Part shown: in pieces, positions 21,818 through 29,034 of the stretch
How positions within the stretch are numbered: the stretch's first letter is position 1
How the letters are laid out: every line of letters begins with the position of its first letter
Origin: Blastococcus saxobsidens DD2
GTDB lineage: Bacteria; Actinomycetota; Actinomycetes; Mycobacteriales; Geodermatophilaceae
NCBI RefSeq assembly: GCF_000284015.1
Contig: NC_016943.1
Span: forward strand, 4,071,541-4,135,540
DNA length: 64,000 nt
Direction: 5' to 3'
Translations under genes and position numbers: made by a program
Notes under the pieces: generated by a model
The model's database searches: none
What the model was told of the DNA's origin: nothing
What the model saw: the letters and a program-made list of their open reading frames with translations, nothing else

Positions 21818-22003
21818 GGTTCCCCCTTCGGCGGCATGGTCACGAACAGGACTCGATCGACGGCGCGACGGTGACAATCGTGTGACGCCGGACACATCGC
21901 GGCTTTACCGTCAGGTGAACGGAGCACACACCGGACCACACGCACCGGCGGAACCACCCGAGCCCGACGTCCCGCCGGACGGCTCCAGACGGGGAGAACG
22001 GCC

Positions 22004-22894
22004 ATGCGCCCATCGAGCGAGCTGGACTCCGTTCCAGGGTGGCACACCACCGCCGACGCCGAGGTTCCGCCACGGGGTCTGCGCGCACTCTGCTCGCCCA
22101 CCACGCTCGCCGGCGGGCTGACCGAGCTGGCCTGGGTGGGCGCGCACGCCCTGATGTACCCGCTGGGGGCGCGGATGGAGGCGCTGCGCCCCGACCCGCA
22201 CACGCGGACCGGCGCGCAGCCGGCCGCCGTCCGGGCCCTGTTCGCCGCCGACCCGCTGGCTGCGCGGGTCCCCGTTCTGCTGGTCCACGGACTCGTCGAC
22301 AACCGGTCGGTCTTCGCCGTCATGCGCCGCAGCCTGCGCAAGCGGGGCTTCACCTCTGTCTGCTCCTGGAACTACAGCCCCTTCCTCACCGGTATCGCCC
22401 GGGGCGCCGCCGACCTCGGCCGGCACATCGAGCGCCTCTGCCAGCAGACCGGCCACGACCGGGTGCACGTCGTCGGCCACAGCCTGGGTGGGCTGATCGC
22501 CCGCCACTACGTGCAGCGGCAGGGCGGTGACCGACGGATCGACGCACTGGTGACCCTGGGCACCCCGCACCGGGGCTCCGTGCTCGCCCACCTCCTGCCC
22601 ACGCCGCTGATCCGCCAGCTCCGGCCGGGGTCGCCGGCGCTGCGGGAGCTCGACGAGCCGGCCCCGTACTGCCGGACCCGGGTCACCGCCGTGTACAGCG
22701 ACCTCGACCAGGTGGTCCTGCCGACGCAGTCGGGACGCTGCGACCATCCCGACCTGGCCGCCCGGAACGTCCTCGTCCGGGGTGTCGGGCACATGTCCCT
22801 CCCCATCCACCGCGGGGTCCTCGACGAGGTCGCCTCCACCCTCGCCGGCGTCCGGCAGACCGCCGGCACCCGGCGACTGGCCGCCGTCGCCTGA
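22004..22894 (+). CDS. alpha/beta-hydrolase, lipase/esterase-like
   Basis: A 296-residue alpha/beta-hydrolase. The oxyanion strand is VPVLLVHGLVDNRSVF near residue 89, the nucleophile elbow is VGHSLGGLIARHY near residue 158, and a C-terminal His lies in RGVGHMSLPIHRG near residue 263; an acidic residue in YSDLDQVV near residue 230 could complete the triad. The pattern resembles triacylglycerol lipases and PGAP1-like esterases. No classical signal peptide is seen, only a moderately hydrophobic stretch near residues 35-55. The substrate is unknown. Confidence 0.82.
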   Translation: MRPSSELDSVPGWHTTADAEVPPRGLRALCSPTTLAGGLTELAWVGAHALMYPLGARMEALRPDPHTRTGAQPAAVRALFAADPLAARVPVLLVHGLVDNRSVFAVMRRSLRKRGFTSVCSWNYSPFLTGIARGAADLGRHIERLCQQTGHDRVHVVGHSLGGLIARHYVQRQGGDRRIDALVTLGTPHRGSVLAHLLPTPLIRQLRPGSPALRELDEPAPYCRTRVTAVYSDLDQVVLPTQSGRCDHPDLAARNVLVRGVGHMSLPIHRGVLDEVASTLAGVRQTAGTRRLAAVA

Positions 22895-22989
22895 CCCGGG
22901 CGGCGCGTCCCGTCCACGCCCGCAGCCGCGGCCGAGTCGACTCGACTCCGTGACGACGTGCCTCCATCGCGACACGCAGCGTTCAGTGC

Positions 22990-23018
22990 TTGGTCGGGTC
23001 CTGACGCATCGTTACGGT
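22990..23018 (+). promoter_or_regulatory. promoter of the M23 peptidase gene
   Basis: TTGGTC (22990-22995) and TACGGT (23013-23018) are separated by exactly 17 bases, a good sigma-70-type pair. Transcription would start near 23025 and leave a leader of about 113 bases. An inverted repeat, GCCGGTA-CC-TACCGGC (23030-23045), lies right at the start of that leader. No recognised riboswitch consensus was found. Confidence 0.5.
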
Positions 23019-23137
23019 TCGATCACGGCGCCGGTACCTACCGGCGGACGCCGACGAACCGGCGCCCCACGCCGTCGTCGCTCCCCCGACGAACGCCTCC
23101 CGGCGCTCGCCGGCCAGGCCGTCCGGGAAGGTTCGCC

Positions 23138-23938
23138 GTGTCTCTCAGCAGTGCACAGGTGCTGGAGAAGCAGGCTCCCCAGGTCCTCCGCGTACCGAGG
23201 CCACGAACCCCCGTGGAGGACGTCGCACCGGCCCCCGCGACCGAGCCCCCGACCGCGCCCGCACCCGCCCCGCGCGCCTCCCGCCGCCGCCTGCCGCACC
23301 CGCCCGGCCGTCGCGCGCCCCTGTGGTTCGCCGCCCTCGTGGCCGGCGCCGTCGTCGCCGGAGTGCCCGCCGTCGTCGCCGACCAGCGGACCGTCTCGGC
23401 CAGCGCCTCCGACTACGGGCTGGGCGTCAGCACCGAGGTGAGCTTCGCCGGCGGGCTCGAGGACGCCGGCGCGCGACGGGGCATCACCGAGGCCGAGGCC
23501 CAGGCCCGCCTGAGCGAACTCGCCGCCTCGCGCGCCGCCCGCCAGCCCAAGACCGTGCTCCCCACCGAGGGCACGCTCACCACCTGTTTCTGCCGGCGCT
23601 GGGGCACGATGCACTACGGCCTCGACATCGCCGCCCCGCTGGGCACGCCCATCCGCGCGGCCACCGACGGCGTCGTCGTGCGGGCCGGCCGGGCGTCGGG
23701 CTACGGCAACGCCGTCTACATCCAGGACCCCGACGGCAACGTGCACATCTACGGGCACATGCGCTACTACAGCGTCTCCGAGGGCGATCTCGTCACCGCC
23801 GGCGACCAGATCGCCAAGGTCGGCAACGAGGGCCAGTCCACCGGTCCGCACCTGCACTACGAGATCCACCGCGGCGGCATGGACGGGCGCCCCACGGACC
23901 CGGCGAAGTACCTCGCGGAGCGCGGGGTATCCATCTAA
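23138..23938 (+). CDS. M23 family metallopeptidase (LytM-type)
   Basis: A 266-residue envelope peptidase expected to cleave peptidoglycan cross-bridges or stem peptides. A cytoplasmic Pro-rich N-terminus of about 60 residues precedes one membrane segment (PLWFAALVAGAVVAGVPAVVA). The C-terminal M23 domain has zinc-ligand motifs HYGLDIAAP near residue 162 and GPHLHYEIH near residue 238, with the intermediate GNAVYIQDPDG and HIYGHM. GGGAAGG lies six bases before the GTG. M. tuberculosis Rv0950c, also next to uvrD1 and sucC, is the positional counterpart. Confidence 0.88.
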   Translation: MSLSSAQVLEKQAPQVLRVPRPRTPVEDVAPAPATEPPTAPAPAPRASRRRLPHPPGRRAPLWFAALVAGAVVAGVPAVVADQRTVSASASDYGLGVSTEVSFAGGLEDAGARRGITEAEAQARLSELAASRAARQPKTVLPTEGTLTTCFCRRWGTMHYGLDIAAPLGTPIRAATDGVVVRAGRASGYGNAVYIQDPDGNVHIYGHMRYYSVSEGDLVTAGDQIAKVGNEGQSTGPHLHYEIHRGGMDGRPTDPAKYLAERGVSI

Positions 23939-23940
23939 TT

Positions 23941-24180
23941 GATCGGGCTCCGCCCGATCGACCGCGGCCATACCTTTCGTCGGCCTCCGGCCGACACCGC
24001 TTCCAGGTGCCGTCCCGACATGCGTTGAGCCGTTTCTGCCACGCTCGTCGGGAGCCCTCCGGGCCCCGCTCCTCGGCGGCACCTCGCAGGCGGCTCGCCT
24101 CGCGATCCGCGACTCCACACCGTTCCCCGCTTGCTTGCCGCGGCTTCCTGACCTTCGTCGGGGACCCTCCGGGCCCCGCT
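23941..24180 (+). repeat. TCC-loop hairpin cluster, divergent member of the junction repeat (copy D)
   Basis: The 249-base convergent gap between the M23 gene and pcrA is almost filled by hairpins whose loop is TCC: GATCGGGC-TCC-GCCCGATC at 23941-23959, GTCGGCC-TCC-GGCCGAC at 23979-23995, and two GGGxCCC-TCC-GGGCCCC forms at 24050-24067 and 24161-24177. Between them are CAGGTGCCGTCCC and TTGAGCCG, also found in copy A. The first hairpin, two bases after the stop, is a plausible terminator. Confidence 0.6.
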
Positions 24181-24187
24181 CCTCAGG

Positions 24188-26497
24188 TCAGAGTTTGACG
24201 AGCGGGGCGTACCGGAGGACGAGGCGCTTGGTGCCGCCGGAGCCGAAGTCGACCGTGGCCTGGGCCTTGTCGCCCACGCCGGTCACCTCGACCACCGTGC
24301 CCAGCCCGAAGGCGTCGTGGCTCACCCGGTCGCCGACCTCCACGGAGATCACCTGCCGGTTGCCGGCCCCGCCGCGCAGACCGCCCGTGGAGAGCCCGGT
24401 GGCCGCCACCCGCGTCTGCGCCGACCGGTAACCGGTCGACGGCGCCGGGGCCGGGTCGGTGCGGGCCCAGTGCACGGTCTCGGCCGGGAGCTCGTCGAGG
24501 AACCGCGACGGCGGGTTGTAGGCCGGCTGCCCCCAGCTGGTTCGCACCGTCGCCCGCGAGATGAACAGCCGCTGCCGCGCCCGGGTGATCCCCACGTAGG
24601 CCAGCCGGCGCTCCTCCTCCAGCTCCCGCGGGTCGCCGAGCGCGCGCAGGTGCGGGAAGACGCCGTCCTCCATACCGGTCACGAACACGACCGGGAACTC
24701 CAGCCCCTTGGCGGTGTGCAGGGTCATCAGCGTCACCACGCCGGCTGTGTCCTCCCCGGGTCCCCCGGGACCTGGGATCTGGTCGGCGTCGGCCACCAGG
24801 GAGACCTGCTCCAGGAAGTCGGTGACCGTGCCCCCCGGGCTCGCGGCCTCGAACTCGGCGGCCACCGAGATGAGCTCGTTGAGGTTGTCGACCCGCCCCT
24901 CGTCCTGCGGATCGGTGCTGGCCTGCAGCTCGGCCAGGTAGCCGGTGCGGTCGAGGATGCTCTCCAGGAGCGCGGCCGGACCCGAGCCGGTCTCGACCAG
25001 CTGCTCGAACTCCTCGAGCAGCGAGACGAACTCCTGCAAGGCCTTCAGGGAGCGCGTCGCGAGGTCGGGCACCTCGGCACACCGCCGCAGCGCCGTGCCG
25101 AACGCGATCCGCTCCCGGTCGGCGAAGGACTCGATGCACGACTCGGCCTTGTCGCCGATACCCCGCTTGGGCACGTTGATGATCCGGCGCAGGCTCACCA
25201 CGTCGGCCGGGTTGGCCACCAGCTTCAGGTAGGCCAGCGCGTCGCGGACCTCCTTGCGCTCGTAGAACCGCACCCCGCCGACGACCTTGTAGGGCATGCC
25301 GACGCGGATGAAGACCTCTTCGAACACCCGCGAGGCGTTGTTCGTGCGGTAGAAGACCGCGATGTCGGCAGGCCTGGCCGTGCCCTCGTCGACCAGGGCA
25401 TCGATCTGCTCGGCGACCCAGGCGGCCTCGTCGTGCTCGTTGTCGGCGACGTAGCCCTCGATCAGCTCGCCGTCGCCCGAGTCCGTCCACAGGTTCTTGG
25501 GACGGCGGCCGGTGTTCTTGGAGATGACCTGGTTGGCCGCCTTGAGGATCCGCTGGGTGGAGCGGTAGTTCTGCTCCAGCAGGATCGTCGTGGCCTGCGG
25601 GTAGTCGCGCTCGAACTCGTCGATGTTGCGGATCGTCGCGCCGCGGAAGGCGTAGATCGACTGGTCGGCGTCACCGACGACGCACAGCTCGGCCTGCGGC
25701 ACCGGGCCCTCGCCGGTGCCGGTGAGTTCCCGGACCAGCATGTATTGGGCGTGGTTCGTGTCCTGGTATTCGTCGACGAGCACGTGGCGGAACCGGCGGC
25801 GGTAGTGCTCCGCGACGTCGGGGAACGCCTGCAGGAGGTGGACCGTCGTCATGATCAGGTCGTCGAAGTCCATGGCGTGCGCCTCGCGCAACCGCCGCTG
25901 GTAGAGCGTGTACGCGTCCTTGAGCACCCGCTCCGGCGGGGTCTGCGGCGAGAACGCGTCCTCGTCGACCAGCTCGTTCTTCAGGTTCGACACCTGGTTG
26001 GCGAGGCTGCGCCCCGGGAAGCGCTTGGCGTGCAGGTCCAGGTCGCGGGCGACCATCGTCATCAGCCGGATCGAGTCGCCCTGGTCGTAGATGGTGAACG
26101 ACGACTTCATGCCCAGCTTGGCCGCCTCGGCGCGCAGGATGCGCACGCACATCGAGTGGAACGTCGACACCCACATCGATCGCGCCCGCGGCCCGACCAG
26201 AGCGGCGACGCGCTCCTTCATCTCGCCGGCGGCCTTGTTGGTGAAGGTGATCGCCAGGATCTCCCCCGGCTGCACCCCGCGGGCGCCCAGCAGGTAGGCG
26301 ATCCGGTGCGTGAGCACCCGGGTCTTCCCGGATCCGGCGCCGGCGACGATCAGCAGCGGGCTGCCCTCGTGGACGACGGCGTCCCGCTGGGGGCCGTTGA
26401 GGCCGGCCAGCATCCGGTCCAGCTCCCGCCCCAGCGAGCCGGGTGCGGAGCGCGGCAGGGCGGCGGTGCCGGGGAGGGACTGCTGGAGGCTGCTCAA
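24188..26497 (-). CDS. pcrA: ATP-dependent DNA helicase PcrA/UvrD
   Basis: A superfamily 1A 3'-5' helicase of 769 residues that acts in nucleotide excision repair and in clearing proteins or RNA polymerase from DNA. Walker A is VAGAGSGKTRVLTHR near residue 52, motif II is VDEYQDTNHAQ near residue 240, motif III is VGDADQSIYAFRGA near residue 278, and the late motifs VTLMTLHTAKGLEFP and VGITRARQRL are present. A C-terminal Tudor-like domain ends the protein. The TTG at 26497 gives MSSLQQSLPG with GGAG five bases upstream; a GTG at 26500 would lie too close to that site. Confidence 0.93.
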   Translation of the reverse strand: MSSLQQSLPGTAALPRSAPGSLGRELDRMLAGLNGPQRDAVVHEGSPLLIVAGAGSGKTRVLTHRIAYLLGARGVQPGEILAITFTNKAAGEMKERVAALVGPRARSMWVSTFHSMCVRILRAEAAKLGMKSSFTIYDQGDSIRLMTMVARDLDLHAKRFPGRSLANQVSNLKNELVDEDAFSPQTPPERVLKDAYTLYQRRLREAHAMDFDDLIMTTVHLLQAFPDVAEHYRRRFRHVLVDEYQDTNHAQYMLVRELTGTGEGPVPQAELCVVGDADQSIYAFRGATIRNIDEFERDYPQATTILLEQNYRSTQRILKAANQVISKNTGRRPKNLWTDSGDGELIEGYVADNEHDEAAWVAEQIDALVDEGTARPADIAVFYRTNNASRVFEEVFIRVGMPYKVVGGVRFYERKEVRDALAYLKLVANPADVVSLRRIINVPKRGIGDKAESCIESFADRERIAFGTALRRCAEVPDLATRSLKALQEFVSLLEEFEQLVETGSGPAALLESILDRTGYLAELQASTDPQDEGRVDNLNELISVAAEFEAASPGGTVTDFLEQVSLVADADQIPGPGGPGEDTAGVVTLMTLHTAKGLEFPVVFVTGMEDGVFPHLRALGDPRELEEERRLAYVGITRARQRLFISRATVRTSWGQPAYNPPSRFLDELPAETVHWARTDPAPAPSTGYRSAQTRVAATGLSTGGLRGGAGNRQVISVEVGDRVSHDAFGLGTVVEVTGVGDKAQATVDFGSGGTKRLVLRYAPLVKL

Positions 26498-26574
26498 CAC
26501 TGCTCCGCAGGGGGACCGGAAGCCTTCGGCGCACTCAACACTGCTCCGCAGGGGAACCGGAAGCCTTCGGCGCG
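26493..26574. repeat. 41-bp tandem duplication over the pcrA start
   Basis: Two adjacent 41-base units, 26493-26533 and 26534-26574, differ at two positions. The first contains the pcrA TTG/GTG start codons and its GGAG site. The second duplicates both just upstream, creating a second start-like signal that is in a different frame (41 is not a multiple of three). Confidence 0.85.
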
Positions 26575-26682
26575 TTCACCGCATCACTGTAAGCCGGACG
26601 GGTGACGGTCCCGGCGGGCGCGGAACCGCGTGCACCACCCGTCCCACCGCCGCGGCCGTGGCGCGCCCCGACCGCGGTGTGG

Positions 26683-26688
26683 CAGACT
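26683..26688 (+). promoter_or_regulatory. possible -10 element of the leader peptide transcript
   Basis: CAGACT lies seven bases before the GTG of the FYY leader reading frame. The same hexamer is found at 6-7 bases before folD, acpS, alr, the BrkB gene and the gene at 27451, so it may be a local -10 variant. No convincing -35 is seen. Confidence 0.4.
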
Positions 26689-26695
26689 CCGTTCC

Positions 26696-26758
26696 GTGCC
26701 CGCCACGGTCAGTTTTTACTACGGTCACCGGGATCCGGTGTCCGTCACCGCCGGCTGA
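26696..26758 (+). CDS. FYY leader peptide of chorismate mutase
   Basis: A 20-codon reading frame, GTG to TGA, encodes MPATVSFYYGHRDPVSVTAG. Phe-Tyr-Tyr codons (TTT TAC TAC) lie together at codons 7-9, the end products of the chorismate mutase branch. A small hairpin CACCGG-GAT-CCGGTG (26726-26740) follows the FYY codons, and an intrinsic terminator follows the stop by 16 bases. This is the layout of a ribosome-mediated attenuator. No Shine-Dalgarno is visible; CAGACT upstream suggests a leaderless message. Translation is inferred, not shown. Confidence 0.65.
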   Translation: MPATVSFYYGHRDPVSVTAG

Positions 26759-26774
26759 GCACACGCCGCAACAG

Positions 26775-26812
26775 ACGCCCCGGGCCCGAGAAGCCCGGGG
26801 CGTTTCTCGTTT
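26775..26812 (+). terminator. attenuator terminator before chorismate mutase
   Basis: An 11-bp stem (ACGCCCCGGGC with GCCCGGGGCGT), a seven-base loop CCGAGAA and the T-rich tail TTCTCGTTTCT form the best classical intrinsic terminator in the window. It lies between the FYY leader and the chorismate mutase start, inside the leader rather than after a gene, which implies conditional termination. The rest of 26575-26695 shows nothing else recognisable. Confidence 0.85.
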
Positions 26813-26850
26813 CTGGGGTCTCGGGTCCACGACTTGCCGAGGACACCCTG

Positions 26851-27144
26851 ATGAGCACCCTCACCGTCCCCCCTGCCGCCGGCCCGACGGCGCCGCAGGA
26901 CCCCGCCGAGCGGATCGGCGAACTGCGCGGCGCGATCGACGCCTGCGACGCCGAGATCATCGAACTCGTGCGCCGCCGCCTGGAGATCTCCCAGGAGATC
27001 GGCGCCCTGCGCTCCGCCTCCGGCGGCACCCGCCTCTCGCTCGCCCGGGAGCAGCAGGTGCTGTCCCGCTTCCGCGCCGAGCTCGGCCCCGACGGCGCGG
27101 CGCTGGGGATGATGCTGCTGCGCCAGGGGCGCGGCCGGCTCTGA
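26851..27144 (+). CDS. chorismate mutase, AroQ type
   Basis: A 97-residue AroQ-class chorismate mutase that converts chorismate to prephenate, the first step to Phe and Tyr. The helical AroQ pattern is clear: RIGELRGAIDACDAEIIELVRRRLEISQEIGALR (broken here by description: GELRGAIDACD, then IIELVRRRLEISQEIG), then RLSLAREQQVLSRFR. GAGGA lies eight bases before the ATG. The C-terminus is short, as in the M. tuberculosis Rv0948c enzyme, which needs a DAHP synthase partner for full activity; the neighbour pcrA is also shared with that locus. It has its own attenuator-like leader. Confidence 0.88.
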   Translation: MSTLTVPPAAGPTAPQDPAERIGELRGAIDACDAEIIELVRRRLEISQEIGALRSASGGTRLSLAREQQVLSRFRAELGPDGAALGMMLLRQGRGRL

Positions 27145-27157
27145 AGCAGGACCTCGC

Positions 27158-27451
27158 TCAGGGGCCGCTGCGCCAGACCTGGGAGTCGTCGTCGCCCATC
27201 GCGGCCACCTCGAACACCCGGCCCGGGCAGGCCTCGTGAGCCTCGTCCGCCAGGTCCTTGCCGAGGTCCAGCGCCGCGTCGAGGTCGGCCGCCGCGCACT
27301 CGGTGGTCACCCGCAGCACTGCCCGGTCCGGCTCGCGCCACAGGCGCAGCTCCGGGTCGTCGGGCCGGAGCACCGTGCGGAGGGCGTCGATCGCGGCGTC
27401 GTCCAGCGGAGCCGAGGAGCGGAGCGCGACGGAAAGGGTGTACTCGGGCAC
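27158..27451 (-). CDS. small protein of unknown function
   Basis: I do not recognise this 97-residue acidic soluble protein. It begins VPEYTLSVALRSSAPLDD and contains alternating beta-strand-like and helical stretches (LRLWREPDRAVLRVTTE, DLDAALDLGKDLADEA), so a small alpha/beta fold is plausible. Support for a real gene comes from CAGACT six bases before the GTG at 27451, matching the leaderless pattern of neighbours, and from codon-biased sequence without stops. It converges on chorismate mutase and is divergent from the PIG-L gene. Confidence 0.62.
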   Translation of the reverse strand: MPEYTLSVALRSSAPLDDAAIDALRTVLRPDDPELRLWREPDRAVLRVTTECAAADLDAALDLGKDLADEAHEACPGRVFEVAAMGDDDSQVWRSGP

Positions 27452-27524
27452 CACGCGAGTCTGCGCGACCACGGTCGTGCCGCCGCACCCGCCCCGACCC
27501 CGGCCCGCGCATAGGCTCCGCCGG

Positions 27525-28265
27525 GTGAGTTCCCCGTTCCAGCCCCCGTCCGGTCCCGCCGAGCACGTCGAACGCGTGCTCTGCGTCCTCGCCCACCCCG
27601 ACGACGTCGACTTCGGCAGCGCGGGGACAGTCGCCACGTGGACCGCGGCCGGCACCGAGGTCACGTACCTGATCGTCACCGACGGCGACGCCGGCGGGTT
27701 CGACGACACACCCCGCCAGCAGATGGGGCCACTGCGGCAGGCCGAGCAGCGGGCGGCCGCCGCCGCGGTCGGGGTGACCGACGTGCGGTTCCTCGGCTAC
27801 CCCGACGGCCGGCTCGAGCTCACCCTGGACCTGCGCCGCGACATCAGCCGGGTGATCCGGCAGGTGCGACCGCAACGGGTGCTCACCAGCTCGCCCGAGC
27901 GGTTCTGGGACCGGATAGGCGCCAGCCATCCCGACCACATGACCGTCGGCGAGTCCACGCTGCGGGCGGTCTACCCCGACGCCCGCAACCCGTTCGCCTT
28001 CCCGGAGCTGCTGGCGGGCGAGGGGCTGGAGGCGTGGACGGTCGCGGAGGTGTGGCTCGGCGCCAGCCCGCGCACCGACCACGCCGTCGACGTCACCGAC
28101 GTCCTCGACCGGAAGCTCGCGGCGCTGCGCTGCCACGTCAGCCAGGTCAGCCACATGGAGAACCTGGACGAGTTCCTCACCGGCTGGATGCGGCAGACCG
28201 CCGAGCGGCTGGGACTCCCGGCCGGCCGGCTCGCCGAGGCCTTCCATGTCGTCCACACCGCGTAA
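27525..28265 (+). CDS. PIG-L family deacetylase
   Basis: A 246-residue zinc-dependent N-acetylglucosaminyl deacetylase-like enzyme. The metal motif AHPDD (LCVLAHPDDVDFGSAG near residue 19) and the second ligand motif SHPDHM near residue 128 are both present. In actinobacteria this family includes MshB and Mca of mycothiol metabolism as well as enzymes for other amides, so the substrate is open. TAGGCT lies seven bases before the GTG at 27525, a typical leaderless start. Confidence 0.88.
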   Translation: MSSPFQPPSGPAEHVERVLCVLAHPDDVDFGSAGTVATWTAAGTEVTYLIVTDGDAGGFDDTPRQQMGPLRQAEQRAAAAAVGVTDVRFLGYPDGRLELTLDLRRDISRVIRQVRPQRVLTSSPERFWDRIGASHPDHMTVGESTLRAVYPDARNPFAFPELLAGEGLEAWTVAEVWLGASPRTDHAVDVTDVLDRKLAALRCHVSQVSHMENLDEFLTGWMRQTAERLGLPAGRLAEAFHVVHTA

Positions 28266-28269
28266 GTGC

Positions 28270-28382
28270 TCTGTCGTGCCGAGTGGGGCCCGGAGGGCTC
28301 CGCGCAGGCGCGACGCAGCGGCTCCACGCCGGTGGGGGACGGCTCCTGGCCGCGGTGTCGTCCGGAGGACGACGATGTCACA
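28270..28382 (+). repeat. convergent-junction repeat, copy B
   Basis: This copy shares with the elements at 12409 (inverted) and 39245 the head GCCGAGTGGGGCCCGGAGGG, then GCGCAGGC, a variable middle, GACGGCTCCTGGCCGCGG, and the hairpin GTCGTCC-GGA-GGACGAC followed by GATGTCAC. It fills the gap between the converging PIG-L and response regulator genes. The terminal TGTCAC contains the response regulator's TGA stop on the minus strand. Confidence 0.85.
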
Positions 28383-29034
28383 GCAGGCGGTTGGTCGCCG
28401 CCCAGCGGGTGAGCTCGTTGCGGTTGGACAGCTGTAGCTTGCGCAGCACGTTGGACGCGTGGGACTCCACCGTCTTCACCGAGATGAACAGCCGCGAGCC
28501 GATCTCCCGGTAGGTGTAGCCGCGGGCCAGCAGTTGCATCACCTCGCGCTCCCGGGCGCTGAGCAGGTCCAGACCGGGGTCGGTCGCCTCCTCCTCGGGT
28601 TCGGGTGCGACCGGGGTACCGGCGGCGAAGGCGTCGAGCACGAAGCCGGCCAGCCGCGGGCTGAAGACGACGTCGCCGTCGGCCACCCGGCGGACGGCAT
28701 CCAGCAGGTCGGGGCCGGAGATGGTCTTGGTGACGTAGCCGCGCGCCCCGGCCCGGATGACGGCGATGACGTCCTCCGCGGCGTCGGAGACCGACAGCGC
28801 CAGCCACTTCACCTCGGGCAGCTCGGCGCGCAGCGTCTCCAGCACGGCGCGCCCGTCACCACCGGGCAGGTGCACGTCCAGCAGGACGACGTCCGGCCGG
28901 GTCGCGCGGATGCCCTCGATGGCGGTGGGGACGTCGGCGGCCTCCCCGACCATGGTCACGTCGGTCCCGAGCTCGGCCCGCACACCGGTGCGCACCATGG
29001 CGTGGTCGTCGACCACGAAGACCCGCGGCGTCAT
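28378..29034 (-). CDS. NarL/LuxR-type response regulator
   Basis: A 218-residue two-component response regulator. The receiver has acidic residues in VFVVDDHAMVR near residue 9 and the phosphoacceptor Asp in VVLLDVHLPGGDG near residue 53, with conserved Lys in YVTKTISG. The C-terminal LuxR-type HTH (LSAREREVMQLLARGYTYREIG, here in two parts, and SVKTVESHASNVLRKL) binds DNA. It overlaps the kinase stop by four bases. The PspC-type kinase pairing resembles the MacRS system of Streptomyces, by memory. Confidence 0.92.
   Translation of the reverse strand: MTPRVFVVDDHAMVRTGVRAELGTDVTMVGEAADVPTAIEGIRATRPDVVLLDVHLPGGDGRAVLETLRAELPEVKWLALSVSDAAEDVIAVIRAGARGYVTKTISGPDLLDAVRRVADGDVVFSPRLAGFVLDAFAAGTPVAPEPEEEATDPGLDLLSAREREVMQLLARGYTYREIGSRLFISVKTVESHASNVLRKLQLSNRNELTRWAATNRLL

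Noticed and set aside
22895-23137. A c-di-AMP (ydaO-type) riboswitch before the M23 peptidase
   Set aside because: I looked for the conserved purine-rich core blocks and did not find them; only a short inverted repeat is visible.
28246-28437. Short plus-strand frames over the junction repeats (also at 39216 and 12412) with similar peptides
   Set aside because: Their likeness comes from the shared DNA repeat, reading frames differ between copies at the ends, and no ribosome-binding site is present.
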